Assembly: GCA_013414795.1 (NCBI GenBank)
Contig: CP058732.1
Span: 422,501-486,500, forward strand
Length of the DNA: 64,000 bases
Source of the DNA: Candidatus Kapaibacterium sp.
GTDB taxonomy: Bacteria > Bacteroidota > Ignavibacteria > Kapaibacteriales > UBA2268
Direction: 5' to 3'
Shown: positions 48,255-57,892 of the stretch, in pieces
Layout of the letters: every line of letters starts with the position of its first letter
How positions within the stretch are numbered: position 1 is the first letter of the stretch
Program-made: the position numbers and the translations under genes
The notes under the pieces: generated by a model
The model's database searches: none
The model's input: only the letters and a program-made list of their open reading frames with translations
What the model was told of the DNA's origin: nothing

Positions 48255-50795
48255 CTACTCCACGACGACGGGGACGGATTCGCTTCCGCCAGCCCAACGC
48301 AAGAGAATGAAGTAGACGCCAGAGGGCACTCCACTGCATTCCCATTCCAGTTCGCCGTAACCTTTGTCCCGAAGTGTTACCCGTATCCGCTCCTTGCCTT
48401 CAACCTTGCGTCCCATCGAGTCGTACACCCCGTCGATTGCTTCGCCGACATCGAAACTGCCGTCCCAGGCAATGCGCGCTTTGACAGGTACGCCCGCTGG
48501 CTGTGGATACGGCTCCGACGCCCAGAACTTCGTCGTGTAGTACCTCTTCTCGACCTGGCTTTCAACTGTTGTCGGCGTTTCCTTCTTTAATGTTATCTTG
48601 TAGTAGTTGAATGGACGGAGCGAATCGCTCAGCCCAGCGATTGCAACATTGCCCTTGAAGATGACGCTTTCGAAATTTGGCTTGCCATAGTCCCACTTGC
48701 CTTCCCGCCACTGGGTCAAGTCGCTTCTATCTGTATTTTCCAGGAACAGTCCCTTCCCAACAATGTAAAATCTGTCGGAGATGACCATAAGAAGGGGATA
48801 GTATGCGGATCCTTCGTCACTCCAAAGGATTTTCAATTGGTTGTTTATACGGTCGTAAAGATAGAGTCGGTCAGGAAATGAAGTTGTAAAAAATACGCTA
48901 TCGGAATTGTGCTGATAAAATTGGAGGATTTCACCAAAGGAATCAACTATTCGATGGAGTGTCAAAAAAGTTTTGCCGGTATCATTTGTTAAACGAATTT
49001 CGAACGATTCTTTGGTTAGGTTCGTTGTATCTTGAACCAAGGTAAAGCAAATGAAGTTTTTTCCCGAATTGCTTGGTAATAAATGCAAAATCCTTAAACC
49101 CCAGTTTAAGATGATTTCTCTTCCATTTAACAAAGAGGTATCAAGGACGATAAATCTAGAATAATATGGTTGATTTTGAGAAAAGGGATCGCAATTTGCT
49201 GCAACAAAATAAAAATTACCAATCCTAACTATGTTGGATGAATTACATTCTTTATAAGGGGAATATGTTCCAACACTAAGAAATTTATCCTTTATATAGT
49301 GATATGATTCCCAAAAATTATAAGTATGATAAATTCTGTTACATTGTTCATGCTTATTTAAGCCTTTAAGAAAACCACGCCCTGTTGAATCAATAAAAAA
49401 ATATGGCAAAGTGTAGAAACAAGTTATTGGTATTCTATTGGTATAACCTTCCAGAAAGTTTTTCGAGGGTAGAAAAGTTATCCCCCCGTCTGTTGTTCGA
49501 TTAACCTCGGTAATCTCTTTATCTTGTAAAACAAAAAAGAATGTTGTGTCGTTTAAAATTACTCTTGGAACTCCTGCTAAATATGAAATTAATCGCCAAT
49601 TATAACCCTTGTCTGTTGTAATAAACAAAAATTTATTTCTACTCGTAAATACCCAAAAACTGTCGTTTACTGCCAAAGAAGGTGTATTAATCCGTGTCGA
49701 TAAGTAGGGGTCAACAAGTTCACCATTTATATAATAGTAGCCATTATACACATCATAGAATGGGTTACCTTGTGCAACAAACGTATCTTTTGGGTTAGAA
49801 AGGTATTTTTTAACAGAATAAATATTAAATTGATAATATGCTATATATTTGCTTGGACCAATTGTATCGTATTTAATAGAATCGTCAGTTTTAGCAATGT
49901 AAAGCGTATCGTTAACAGTAAAATAAAAATGTGGAAACCCATAGAACAACCATTTTTTATAAACTTCATACGATGTATCGAAGTTCATAAATAAGGTATC
50001 TTTATAAAAATAATTAAACTTTGAGAAAATCGAATCTGTCGTATATAAGTTTTGATTAATTCGAAAAATTTTTGTTTCCTTAAAGTCCATAACTTTTAAA
50101 AACCCTTCGTAACCCTTAAAACCAGGGAATTTTTCAATTAAATTTACTAGTTCAAAATTATCTAAACTTGTGTCGACAGCAACGAAACCACTGTCGAAAA
50201 AACTTTCACTGCTAAGCAATATTTTTCGGTTGAATAAATAGATATCATCATCAAAATAATTATTGATAGGTTTAACCACTTCATCGGGATTACCTTCGAC
50301 TAATTTGTTCAAAGTTGGCTTGAAAACAGAATTTTTTATACTTTTTACTATTTTTCCATTTCTATCCAATTTGTACAAAGTTTGTAAGCCTCTAATATAT
50401 ATGTTGTTTTCTGTAACAAGTATTTTAAGAAACCTTTCGCTAGCCTCCAAGTCAAATTTCTTCAAAGTCCAATTATATCCGCCATCAGTTGAAATTATTA
50501 AATACCCGTTATACATCACCCCAAAAAGGGTATCCTTGAAACTAACCATTGACCTAATTTCGTCATAGACACCCACAAATCTTTGATTCCAACTTTTTCC
50601 AAAATCCGATGAGATAAGATAACTTCCAAAATCACCATAAACAACGATATTATTTTTGGCAAAAGCAGCGCCGTAAAACGAAATTTTAAGTGGGGTTAAT
50701 TCGTAATCAAAGCAAGATATTGTTTTATTTAAAAAGAAAAACAAAGGTATGCACCAAAGAAGCATACCCTTGTAAGATTTATTCTTCCTGCCCAC
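48255..50795 (-). CDS. Large secreted Asp-box propeller protein, type A
   Basis: 846 aa if it starts at the GTG at 50795, which has GGAG upstream and overlaps the small gene by 17 bp. An ATG at 50765 is the alternative and leaves the signal peptide MLLWCIPLFFFLNKTIS intact. Type-A opening FDYELTPLKISFYGA. Asp boxes SSDFGKSW, STDGGYNW, TTDKGYNW. It ends with the type-A block (LLMVISDRFYIVGKG onward) and the cassette sorting domain. It pairs with the type-A small protein just upstream. Confidence 0.85.
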   Translation of the reverse strand: MGRKNKSYKGMLLWCIPLFFFLNKTISCFDYELTPLKISFYGAAFAKNNIVVYGDFGSYLISSDFGKSWNQRFVGVYDEIRSMVSFKDTLFGVMYNGYLIISTDGGYNWTLKKFDLEASERFLKILVTENNIYIRGLQTLYKLDRNGKIVKSIKNSVFKPTLNKLVEGNPDEVVKPINNYFDDDIYLFNRKILLSSESFFDSGFVAVDTSLDNFELVNLIEKFPGFKGYEGFLKVMDFKETKIFRINQNLYTTDSIFSKFNYFYKDTLFMNFDTSYEVYKKWLFYGFPHFYFTVNDTLYIAKTDDSIKYDTIGPSKYIAYYQFNIYSVKKYLSNPKDTFVAQGNPFYDVYNGYYYINGELVDPYLSTRINTPSLAVNDSFWVFTSRNKFLFITTDKGYNWRLISYLAGVPRVILNDTTFFFVLQDKEITEVNRTTDGGITFLPSKNFLEGYTNRIPITCFYTLPYFFIDSTGRGFLKGLNKHEQCNRIYHTYNFWESYHYIKDKFLSVGTYSPYKECNSSNIVRIGNFYFVAANCDPFSQNQPYYSRFIVLDTSLLNGREIILNWGLRILHLLPSNSGKNFICFTLVQDTTNLTKESFEIRLTNDTGKTFLTLHRIVDSFGEILQFYQHNSDSVFFTTSFPDRLYLYDRINNQLKILWSDEGSAYYPLLMVISDRFYIVGKGLFLENTDRSDLTQWREGKWDYGKPNFESVIFKGNVAIAGLSDSLRPFNYYKITLKKETPTTVESQVEKRYYTTKFWASEPYPQPAGVPVKARIAWDGSFDVGEAIDGVYDSMGRKVEGKERIRVTLRDKGYGELEWECSGVPSGVYFILLRWAGGSESVPVVVE
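50742..50772 (-). promoter_or_regulatory. Hairpin at small/large junction
   Basis: Eleven-base stem CAAGGGTATGC / GCATACCTTTG with one G-U pair and a nine-base loop, followed in the minus direction by TTTTTCTTTTT. This is the most terminator-like of the junction hairpins and lies within the signal-peptide codons of the large gene. Confidence 0.72.
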
Positions 50796-51387
50796 ATTCC
50801 CTCCAATTTATAAAAGTACAATCTTGAGAAGGTGGATAAGGTAATGGCTTGCAATTTCCATTGCCTTCGATAGTAAATGAAATTGGGGCCCAATGTACGT
50901 GCGGATTAGGGCATTTATCATCCCAACACTGTCCAGGTACACAATTGCACCAACACCATTCCCATTCTTCTATACATTGCTTGTAACAATCCCAATTGCC
51001 CTTGTAAATGTTTATCCTTCCGTTGACGTATTCAACTTTACCACAAATTGGCCGAGTAAAAGTTAACTTCGCACTCTCAACTTCACAGGGAGTACTTCCA
51101 CATAACATTGCATAGTTGTTCAAAACCCAATTCCTTGCGTAATTATAAGCCTCGTCTTCCATACCCAAGCATACGTTCCTAAGATAAATTTGGAAATATG
51201 CTTGAAGATGAGTTACTGCACAAGTGTAGCAGATTACTGCTTGAATACCAGGACAATCTGGCAAATCAAATGTCAAAACATAGCACAAATTCGGTTGTTG
51301 GCAAACCTCACATTGTCCGCTGGCTTTGTTCTCAGCTACAAAGCCAAGTATTATTGTTACAACAGAAAGAAAAATATATTTTTTCAT
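50779..51387 (-). CDS. Small secreted Cys-rich protein, type A
   Basis: 202 aa, about 20 Cys, the most of any copy. The signal peptide MKKYIFLSVVTIILGFVAE differs from the consensus at a few positions. Type-A opening SGQCEVCQQPNLCYVLTF. A W-C-W-C-N-C cluster near residue 145 is unique to this copy. The ribosome-binding site GGGAG lies before the ATG. It is paired with the type-A large protein that overlaps its 3' end. No family recognised. Confidence 0.85.
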   Translation of the reverse strand: MKKYIFLSVVTIILGFVAENKASGQCEVCQQPNLCYVLTFDLPDCPGIQAVICYTCAVTHLQAYFQIYLRNVCLGMEDEAYNYARNWVLNNYAMLCGSTPCEVESAKLTFTRPICGKVEYVNGRINIYKGNWDCYKQCIEEWEWCWCNCVPGQCWDDKCPNPHVHWAPISFTIEGNGNCKPLPYPPSQDCTFINWRECGQEE

Positions 51388-51410
51388 TTTAATTTCTCCC
51401 TTTTGTTAAA

Positions 51411-51442
51411 CAAAAATAATTGTTTTAAGGTTTTTTTACAAA
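51411..51442 (-). promoter_or_regulatory. Bacteroidota-type promoter
   Basis: Minus strand: TTTG (51442-51439), 20 bp, TATTTTTG (51418-51411). A perfect -33 element. Confidence 0.75.
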
Positions 51443-51737
51443 TTGTCAAAGAGCGGAAGTGGATTTAAGTCGAACGCTTTTCAACTTCTTCTCCTCCCCT
51501 TCTGGTGGTCCGCGGCATTGGGAACATCTGTGCCATAGGAATCTATATTCAGACCATTTCCTCCGAGTTGATGTGCTCTCTCTCTGAATGGAATAAGCAT
51601 AGATATCGGCTGTATCTTCTGGATATTCTCGGCTACTATGTCGCCTAATATCAACATAATATTCTCGACTTTAATTGCTTGCAAGTTATAAATTAATTTT
51701 TCAAATATCCAAAGAAAATAAAATTCTTTGCAAAATC
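51443..51737 (-). repeat. Array intergenic repeat R5, (AG)5
   Basis: Full copy between the type-B large gene (stop at 51738) and the small gene at 50779. It has the shortest uninterrupted run, (CT)5 at about 51576-51585. The crossing frame stays open (FRERAHQLGGNG). Confidence 0.92.
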
Positions 51738-54230
51738 CTACTCCACAACCACAGGGACGGATTCGCTTCCGCCAGCCCAACGCAAAAGAATGAAGTAGAC
51801 ACCAGAGGGTACTCCACTGCATTCCCATTCCAGTTCGCCGTAGCCTTTGTCCCGAAGGGTTACCCGTATCCGCTCCTTGCCTTCAACCTTGCGTCCCATC
51901 GAGTCGTACACCCCATCGATAGCCTGCAAAAGGTTGGAAACTTCACTACAATAAATCTTTGTTCGAACGGCGTTGCGTGCAGGAAGTGGGTAGGGCGGGG
52001 TGTAGTACAAACCCACGAAGTCGTTGTTTTTCTTTGATTCTACTGGCAAGTATTTAGGCTTCTCATAAACTATCTTTGCAAGGTTAAGTTCAAAATAGTT
52101 TGAAAATAGTAAACTACCAACATATTTGAGAATGTGGCAAATTCCGAATCCGTTTCCGCTTGTTATATTATCAATATAAGAGTCCTCGTAATTAAGCAGT
52201 TGAGCGACATCGATCGAATCATAATTTCGAAGGTTTTCTATTCCGGAAGGGAAGAAATAAAGAATAGGCTTGCGGTATAAAAATCCAAAAATTGTATCAT
52301 TATAAATAAAGAAACTCATAGGGAAAGGATAAGTTTCTATCGAATCCAAACTAAAATTATTTAAGTTAAGTATTAGAAGTTTTTCAATAAATTTTCCAGG
52401 TTGGGGGTTGATATATTTGTTAATTAACAAATAGTTTTTGTAATAAAAGTTAAAACTTAAACCACTTTCGTCGCTATGAAAAGTATACAAAGTGTCCCAA
52501 TTTTTTCCGAAATCGAAAGTTCGAAGAAGAAAAGGTTTTATAATTAAAAAAGTAGTTGAATCAACAAATAAGTGATTAAGAAAACGTAGAAAAACTTTCT
52601 GGAAAACTAAAGAATCGAGTACGTTGAAAGATTTATCAAAAAAGTAACAATATGAATCGACTGTGGTATCAATTTGTTTTTTAATGAAAGCACTGAAAGT
52701 AATCAATACAGAATTGCCATAAACTTTTTTGGATACAATTTCAAATTGTAAGGAATCATTGTATAAAAAATAATCTCGTTTAAAAATCTTTTTAGAAAAA
52801 CTTTGACCAAAATCTTTTGAAAAAGATATTTCAAACAATAGAGAATCGTAAACAATAGTGTAACTATAATTATCCTTCTTTATTGTATGCGAAAAAAACA
52901 AGGTATTAACCAAAGCAAACGTTCCGTCGTCCCAAACAATTATTTGGTTGGCACGTTTTGGGAAGTTTTCGATTGTCCTTTTTGGTGGTAGAAAAGTTGC
53001 GCCTTTGTTGAAAGAAACATAAATAAATGGTCTTATAGTGGTTAAAACCAGAATTGTATCTTTCGAAAAAAATTTGACTTCCTTTTTTTGCTCAACTATT
53101 GGTTTGAAGTAACTTACCAATTCCCAGTTTAACCCGTTGTTTTTCGACCTTAAAATTGTTTTATTTGGCCCAACAGCGATTATTGTTTCTTTGTCAAGTT
53201 TAATGAACATATTTACCCGGAAGGTATTAGGTATAGAAATGTCTGAAGGGTGATACTGCCCCATATAAACAACTATTCTTCTGTCGAGAAGTTCATCTCT
53301 ATTGATTTCTTGTTCTTTTCCAGTGGAATCGATTTTGAAATATCTTATTGTGTAATAGTATTGGTAATTGGAAGTATCCATCCAACATTTATGAGTTAAG
53401 AAATAGATGGTATCGTCGATTATTTGATATTCTTTTGTCAAACGAATGTTTCGAGTAGCAATATCCCAATTTTCTCCCAAATCCGATGATTGTAAAACAC
53501 AATGACGGATATTATCATCGGCGTATTCAGGGTTGTTTGCCGCTAAAAAGTTTTGGAAAATATTCTCGGCTAACACAAATATTTTGGAACCAAAAACTTT
53601 CAAATGGGAAATATCACGAACTAAACTATCCCCCTTTAAAACTGTTTGATGAAGGTCTATTATAATGCTTTCCTTAGTTTCAAGATTTATCTTGTAAATG
53701 TAGTACCAACTTTCGATGCAAAAGAGGTAATTTTCTAAATACACAATTTCATTAAGAGAAGCAAACTCGAATTGGTAAATAGGTTCAAGGTTGCCTTGGA
53801 AAAGAACATCAATTCGCAAGATGGCACTTTCACTAATTATGTAAAAGAATTTACCATCGGTAGTGAAATCTCTAAAAGTTTGGTCTTCGAAAAATTGGCG
53901 CTGAGTCCAGTTTAAGCCATTGTCAGTGCTTTTCAAAATCGAGAATGGAGTAAGCGCGTAGAAATTGCCATCTATTTCGATGATTTTCAAAATATCAAGT
54001 TTATCCCCAAGACAAATTTGATTCCAGGTTTCCCCTTTATCTGTCGAATATGTTATTACTCCATATTTTCCGTAAGCAAGCAGATTTTTTCCATTATAAG
54101 CAACACCGTTGTAGTCTGTACTAATTCGCTCAATTTGGAAAGGGAACTTATCGTTGGAATTTGCATACGAAAGGCACAAGATTAAAAATGTTGATGTTAA
54201 TAAGAATTTTTGTAAAATTATTTTTTTCAT
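51738..54230 (-). CDS. Large secreted Asp-box propeller protein, type B, with half-converted sorting domain
   Basis: 830 aa from the ATG at 54230, chosen for the AGGTGAACTA just upstream; an earlier ATG lies inside the small gene. The signal peptide (MKKIILQKFLLTSTFLILCL) is followed by the type-B opening FPFQIERISTDYNGVAYNG, close to the 803-aa protein. Asp boxes STDKGETW, STDNGLNW, SSDLGENW, SKNNGLNW. In the sorting domain the first half (YYTPPYPLPARNAVRTKIYC) is unlike the array cassette, while from AIDGVYDSMGRK to the stop it is near-identical. The switch is abrupt, as expected at the end of a gene-conversion tract. Confidence 0.85.
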   Translation of the reverse strand: MKKIILQKFLLTSTFLILCLSYANSNDKFPFQIERISTDYNGVAYNGKNLLAYGKYGVITYSTDKGETWNQICLGDKLDILKIIEIDGNFYALTPFSILKSTDNGLNWTQRQFFEDQTFRDFTTDGKFFYIISESAILRIDVLFQGNLEPIYQFEFASLNEIVYLENYLFCIESWYYIYKINLETKESIIIDLHQTVLKGDSLVRDISHLKVFGSKIFVLAENIFQNFLAANNPEYADDNIRHCVLQSSDLGENWDIATRNIRLTKEYQIIDDTIYFLTHKCWMDTSNYQYYYTIRYFKIDSTGKEQEINRDELLDRRIVVYMGQYHPSDISIPNTFRVNMFIKLDKETIIAVGPNKTILRSKNNGLNWELVSYFKPIVEQKKEVKFFSKDTILVLTTIRPFIYVSFNKGATFLPPKRTIENFPKRANQIIVWDDGTFALVNTLFFSHTIKKDNYSYTIVYDSLLFEISFSKDFGQSFSKKIFKRDYFLYNDSLQFEIVSKKVYGNSVLITFSAFIKKQIDTTVDSYCYFFDKSFNVLDSLVFQKVFLRFLNHLFVDSTTFLIIKPFLLRTFDFGKNWDTLYTFHSDESGLSFNFYYKNYLLINKYINPQPGKFIEKLLILNLNNFSLDSIETYPFPMSFFIYNDTIFGFLYRKPILYFFPSGIENLRNYDSIDVAQLLNYEDSYIDNITSGNGFGICHILKYVGSLLFSNYFELNLAKIVYEKPKYLPVESKKNNDFVGLYYTPPYPLPARNAVRTKIYCSEVSNLLQAIDGVYDSMGRKVEGKERIRVTLRDKGYGELEWECSGVPSGVYFILLRWAGGSESVPVVVE

Positions 54231-54272
54231 TAGTTCACCTACTTTATTATTAGAAAATAAACATAAATAATA

Positions 54273-54289
54273 GGGACAATAACTGTCCC
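54273..54289 (-). promoter_or_regulatory. Hairpin at small/large junction
   Basis: Six-base stem GGGACA / TGTCCC with a five-base loop in the 74-bp gap between the small and large genes. A T-rich stretch follows in the minus direction. Confidence 0.65.
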
Positions 54290-54304
54290 CGAAAGTTTTT
54301 GATT

Positions 54305-54892
54305 CTATGGACATTTGCATTCATATTTAATAAAACAGTCCGACTCATAACCAGGCGGCGGCAGTGGCGGTCTTTGTGGTAAACAACTATTTGGGTCGCC
54401 ATAAGTTTGCCAACCCTCACAAGAAGATTGATATTGCCCATTCCCTGAATAACATATATTCATAACAAATTGACAATAATAATTGAAACTGCAAGGTATC
54501 TCAATCGAGGTATAGCCCAGATTGATTATTTTGGCGCATATAGGATATTCAACAACAACTCGTAAAGTATTTCCGGTGTTACAATCTGGTATTTGGCATT
54601 TGTTAAAGTAACTTTGGCGGATTGCTTCCCAAACTATTTCAAAAGGTTTTTCTCCTATGCAATCAGGGCTTTCTGGGTTATCCCAACCATAAAAAGTAAT
54701 TTTAATATTAGATGGATCAGCCCCGGTAACCCCGCATTTGTAACAATAAACAATTTTGATTCTACAATCGCCGATGTATGGTTGAATGATTGTTGCTTCA
54801 TCCCAGCCAAGTGGACAATCTGCCCTGGCTTTGTTCCCTGCTACAAAGCCAAGTATTATTGTTGCAACCAAAAGAAAAATATATTTTTTCAT
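54305..54892 (-). CDS. Small secreted Cys-rich protein, type B
   Basis: 195 aa, 16 Cys. Consensus signal peptide MKKYIFLLVATIILGFVAG. Type-B opening ADCPLGWDEATI, then CYKCGVTGADPSNIKIT, nearly the same as the 18422-19027 protein. It ends PPLPPPGYESDC with CKCP at the terminus. It is paired with the type-B large protein whose opening also matches the plus-strand type-B large protein. No family recognised. Confidence 0.85.
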   Translation of the reverse strand: MKKYIFLLVATIILGFVAGNKARADCPLGWDEATIIQPYIGDCRIKIVYCYKCGVTGADPSNIKITFYGWDNPESPDCIGEKPFEIVWEAIRQSYFNKCQIPDCNTGNTLRVVVEYPICAKIINLGYTSIEIPCSFNYYCQFVMNICYSGNGQYQSSCEGWQTYGDPNSCLPQRPPLPPPGYESDCFIKYECKCP

Positions 54893-54916
54893 TTTAATTT
54901 CTCCTTATTGATTTAA

Positions 54917-54948
54917 CAAAAATATTTGTTTAAAAGAATTTTTACAAT
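54917..54948 (-). promoter_or_regulatory. Bacteroidota-type promoter
   Basis: Minus strand: ATTG (54948-54945), 20 bp, TATTTTTG (54924-54917), followed by AAGGAGA before the small-gene ATG. Confidence 0.7.
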
Positions 54949-55253
54949 AACAAATTTCAAAGAACGAGATTTGGAATTATGTACAGTATAAGTCCTTGGT
55001 TTTTTCCCCTTCTGGTGGTCCACGGCATTGGGAACATCTCTGCCATAGGAATATATATTCAGACCATTTCCTCCGAGTTGAGGTGCTCTCTCTCTCTCTC
55101 TGAATGGAATAAGCATAGGTATCGACCGTATCTTCTGGATATTCTCGGCTAATATGTCGTCTACAATCAACATAATATTCTCGACTTTAATTGCTCGCAA
55201 GTTATAAATATTTTTTGAAATATGCAAATGAAAATAAAATTCTTTGAAAAATC
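54949..55253 (-). repeat. Array intergenic repeat R6, (AG)8
   Basis: Full copy between the 867-aa large gene and the small gene at 54305, with (CT)8 at about 55086-55101. It shares with R1 and R2 the promoter-proximal segment ACTTATACTGTACATAATTC. Confidence 0.92.
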
Positions 55254-57857
55254 CTACTCCACAACGACGGGGACGGATTCGCTTCCGCCAGCCCAACGCA
55301 AAAGGATGAAGTAGACGCCAGCGGGCACTCCACTGCATTCCCATTCCAGTTCGCCGTAGCCTTTGTCCCGAAGTGTTACCCGTATCCGCTCCTTGCCTTC
55401 AACCTTGCGTCCCATAGAGTCGTACACCCCGTCGATTGCTTCGCCGACATCGAAACTGCCGTCCCAGGCAATGTGTGCTTTGACAGGTACGCCCGCTGGC
55501 TGTGGATATGGCTCCGACGCCCAGAACTTCGTCGTGTAGTACCTCTTCTCGACTTCGTTTTCAACAGTTGTCGGCGCTTCCTTTTTCAATGTTATCTTGT
55601 AGTAGTTGAAAGGACGGAGCGAATCGCTAAGCCCAGCGATTGCAACATTGCCCTTGAAGATGACGCTTTCGAAATTTGGCTTGCCATAGTCCCACTTGCC
55701 TTCCCGCCACTGTGTTAAATCGCTTCTATCGGTATTTTCCAAAAACAGCCCCTTCCCAACAATGTAAAATCTGTCGGAGATGACCATAAGTAATGGATTT
55801 TGAGCATCGTCGGTTTCCGGTTGCCAGAGAAGTTGTAAAGTATCGCGTGTTCTGTCGTAAAGATAAACTTTGTCGGGTTCCTTGAAAGTTATGAACACAG
55901 AATCTGGGTTGTGGTCGTAGATTTGGTTAATGTAAGAATTAACGTTCAAACGATGCAGAGTTTTAAAAATGAAAACTGAATCGAATTTTTGGTATTTTTT
56001 AATTTCAAAATGGAAGTCTCTATAATTTAGTGGATTATTTACATAGGAAAAGGCGATAAACTCATAGAGGTTTTGAGGTAAAATATACAAGGCTGCAGAA
56101 AGTGTATCAACCAATTTTTCATTATAATTGTTAAAAGAAGTATCAAGATAACAAACCCAAGTTCGGTAACCTATGTTCCACCATTGTGAAATTGTATCGC
56201 TTTTTGTAAAAAAATAAAAGTTATTAAATTTTGAAACATTTGAGGTAAATTGTTCGACCGAAAAGCCATTAAATTGATAACTGAGGAGTTTAAAATTTTC
56301 TAAAATTTTAGAATCAAAGGAATCCCAAGCATCATCGGAGATTGTGAGTATTTGCGGGTCCCACCGTTGATGTCCTTTTGCGAATCCTTTACCATTTCTA
56401 TCAATGTAAAACAGTGAAAAAGTACTATATGGGATATCCTTTGCCGATTTGTAACCTTCCCTGAAATTTTTTGCCGGAATAAATGACAATCCACCGTCAG
56501 AAGTTTTATAAATTTCAGTAATTTCGTCATTACCCCAGTGATTAATAAAGAAGTAAATTGAATCGTTTATTATTAATCTTGGTTTTCCTCTCAAATATGA
56601 GATTAATTCCCAATCGTTTCCGAAATTTCTTGTGATTACTAAAGTTCTATTTTCTTTTGGGAATATTAAGAGTGAATCAAATAAAAGGTATGGCCACATA
56701 CTAAACATTTTAAAACTTACGTTGTTTACAATTCCGTATTTTTTATTGTAAAAATCATAATAGTGAGTATAGTAGGTATCAATGAAACTATTTCCAACTT
56801 GGACAAATGTGTCAGGGTTGGAAATATACTTTTTAATCCCAAAAATGTTGTATTTCTTGTTTGAAAGGTCGTTACTTTTTAAAAATAACATGTATAGACT
56901 GTCGTTGTGGAAAAAATAGGTAAAGGGATTTCCAAATTCATACCACTTTGGACTGGAGGGGTTGGTTTCTGTATTCATAAAAAGAGTGTCTTGGAAGAAA
57001 TATTGGTAATGTGCAAAAGTACTGTCGATAAAGTAAAGATTACCATTGATTTGAAGAATTGGTTGTCCCTTAAAATAATGTAAATTTGTAATACCATAAA
57101 AATTTGGTGGGTAAAAACCATATTTTTTACGATTTTGAATAATTTTATCCCGAAGGTCGATTACTTTGTAGGAAGATAGGTTCTTATCAACGAGCAAAAA
57201 TCCTTTATCGGCTAAATTTTCGCATTCAACTATTAATTTTTCATATACAAAAAAGAAATTGTTCATATCAAATTCACTGAATGAATAAGGTAGTCCAGGG
57301 TCAATATATTGGTTTTCTGACACATATAAAATTTCATCTTTAATTTCGTTGGTCTTTTTTAAGCCTTTATCAAAAAGTTGTAAAGTCGTTTTAGTTCTTA
57401 TATAGATACCAAAATCTGTGACAAGGATATTTGTTAACATATCGCCACTATCAAGTGGAATTATATTCTCTTCCCATGTGTTTCCACAATCCGAGGATAT
57501 AATTATAGTATTTGCGGAAGTAATTCCCCATAAAGTATCGTTAAAATTCACAATTTTATATATTTCATCAAATTCGCCTATGCTTTTTTGTTCCCAACTG
57601 ATGCCTCGATTTGTTGAAATAAAATATTGCCCCATATTTCCATAACAAATAATAATATTCCCACAAGCGGTTGCACCATTAAAATTAAAGGAAAGAGGTG
57701 TTAAATTAAAAGTTTCAGAGTTTGAACTTGTAGGGGACAAAAGGTATAAAAGAAAAACTGCGAATAAAATGGAAATAATTCGGGCCGTGGATTGGCAAGA
57801 GCCAATCCACAAACCAGATAAGATTTGGAAAAGAATTATTCGTTTTTGCCGAAACAT
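55254..57857 (-). CDS. Large secreted Asp-box propeller protein, type A
   Basis: 867 aa from the ATG at 57857, preceded by GGAGATGAA; a TTG at 57911 would add 18 residues. The N-terminus has an extra stretch (LWIGSCQSTARI) encoded by an inverted repeat, then the hydrophobic signal (ISILFAVFLLYLL). Type-A opening TFNLTPLSFNFNGA. Asp boxes STNRGISW, SSDCGNTW, TRNFGNDW, TSDGGLSF. It shares with the 852-aa protein an even longer 3' block, from D-R-T-R-D-T-L-Q-L-L-W on, through LLMVISDRFY and the sorting cassette. It pairs with the type-A small protein upstream. Confidence 0.85.
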   Translation of the reverse strand: MFRQKRIILFQILSGLWIGSCQSTARIISILFAVFLLYLLSPTSSNSETFNLTPLSFNFNGATACGNIIICYGNMGQYFISTNRGISWEQKSIGEFDEIYKIVNFNDTLWGITSANTIIISSDCGNTWEENIIPLDSGDMLTNILVTDFGIYIRTKTTLQLFDKGLKKTNEIKDEILYVSENQYIDPGLPYSFSEFDMNNFFFVYEKLIVECENLADKGFLLVDKNLSSYKVIDLRDKIIQNRKKYGFYPPNFYGITNLHYFKGQPILQINGNLYFIDSTFAHYQYFFQDTLFMNTETNPSSPKWYEFGNPFTYFFHNDSLYMLFLKSNDLSNKKYNIFGIKKYISNPDTFVQVGNSFIDTYYTHYYDFYNKKYGIVNNVSFKMFSMWPYLLFDSLLIFPKENRTLVITRNFGNDWELISYLRGKPRLIINDSIYFFINHWGNDEITEIYKTSDGGLSFIPAKNFREGYKSAKDIPYSTFSLFYIDRNGKGFAKGHQRWDPQILTISDDAWDSFDSKILENFKLLSYQFNGFSVEQFTSNVSKFNNFYFFTKSDTISQWWNIGYRTWVCYLDTSFNNYNEKLVDTLSAALYILPQNLYEFIAFSYVNNPLNYRDFHFEIKKYQKFDSVFIFKTLHRLNVNSYINQIYDHNPDSVFITFKEPDKVYLYDRTRDTLQLLWQPETDDAQNPLLMVISDRFYIVGKGLFLENTDRSDLTQWREGKWDYGKPNFESVIFKGNVAIAGLSDSLRPFNYYKITLKKEAPTTVENEVEKRYYTTKFWASEPYPQPAGVPVKAHIAWDGSFDVGEAIDGVYDSMGRKVEGKERIRVTLRDKGYGELEWECSGVPAGVYFILLRWAGGSESVPVVVE
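57787..57810 (-). promoter_or_regulatory. Perfect hairpin in the signal-peptide codons
   Basis: Ten-base stem GTGGATTGGC / GCCAATCCAC with a four-base loop, 47-70 bp inside the large gene. It sits in the junction position seen in the other units. Confidence 0.72.
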
Positions 57858-57892
57858 TTCATCTCCAATTTTTTTAAAAATATGCAAAAAAA

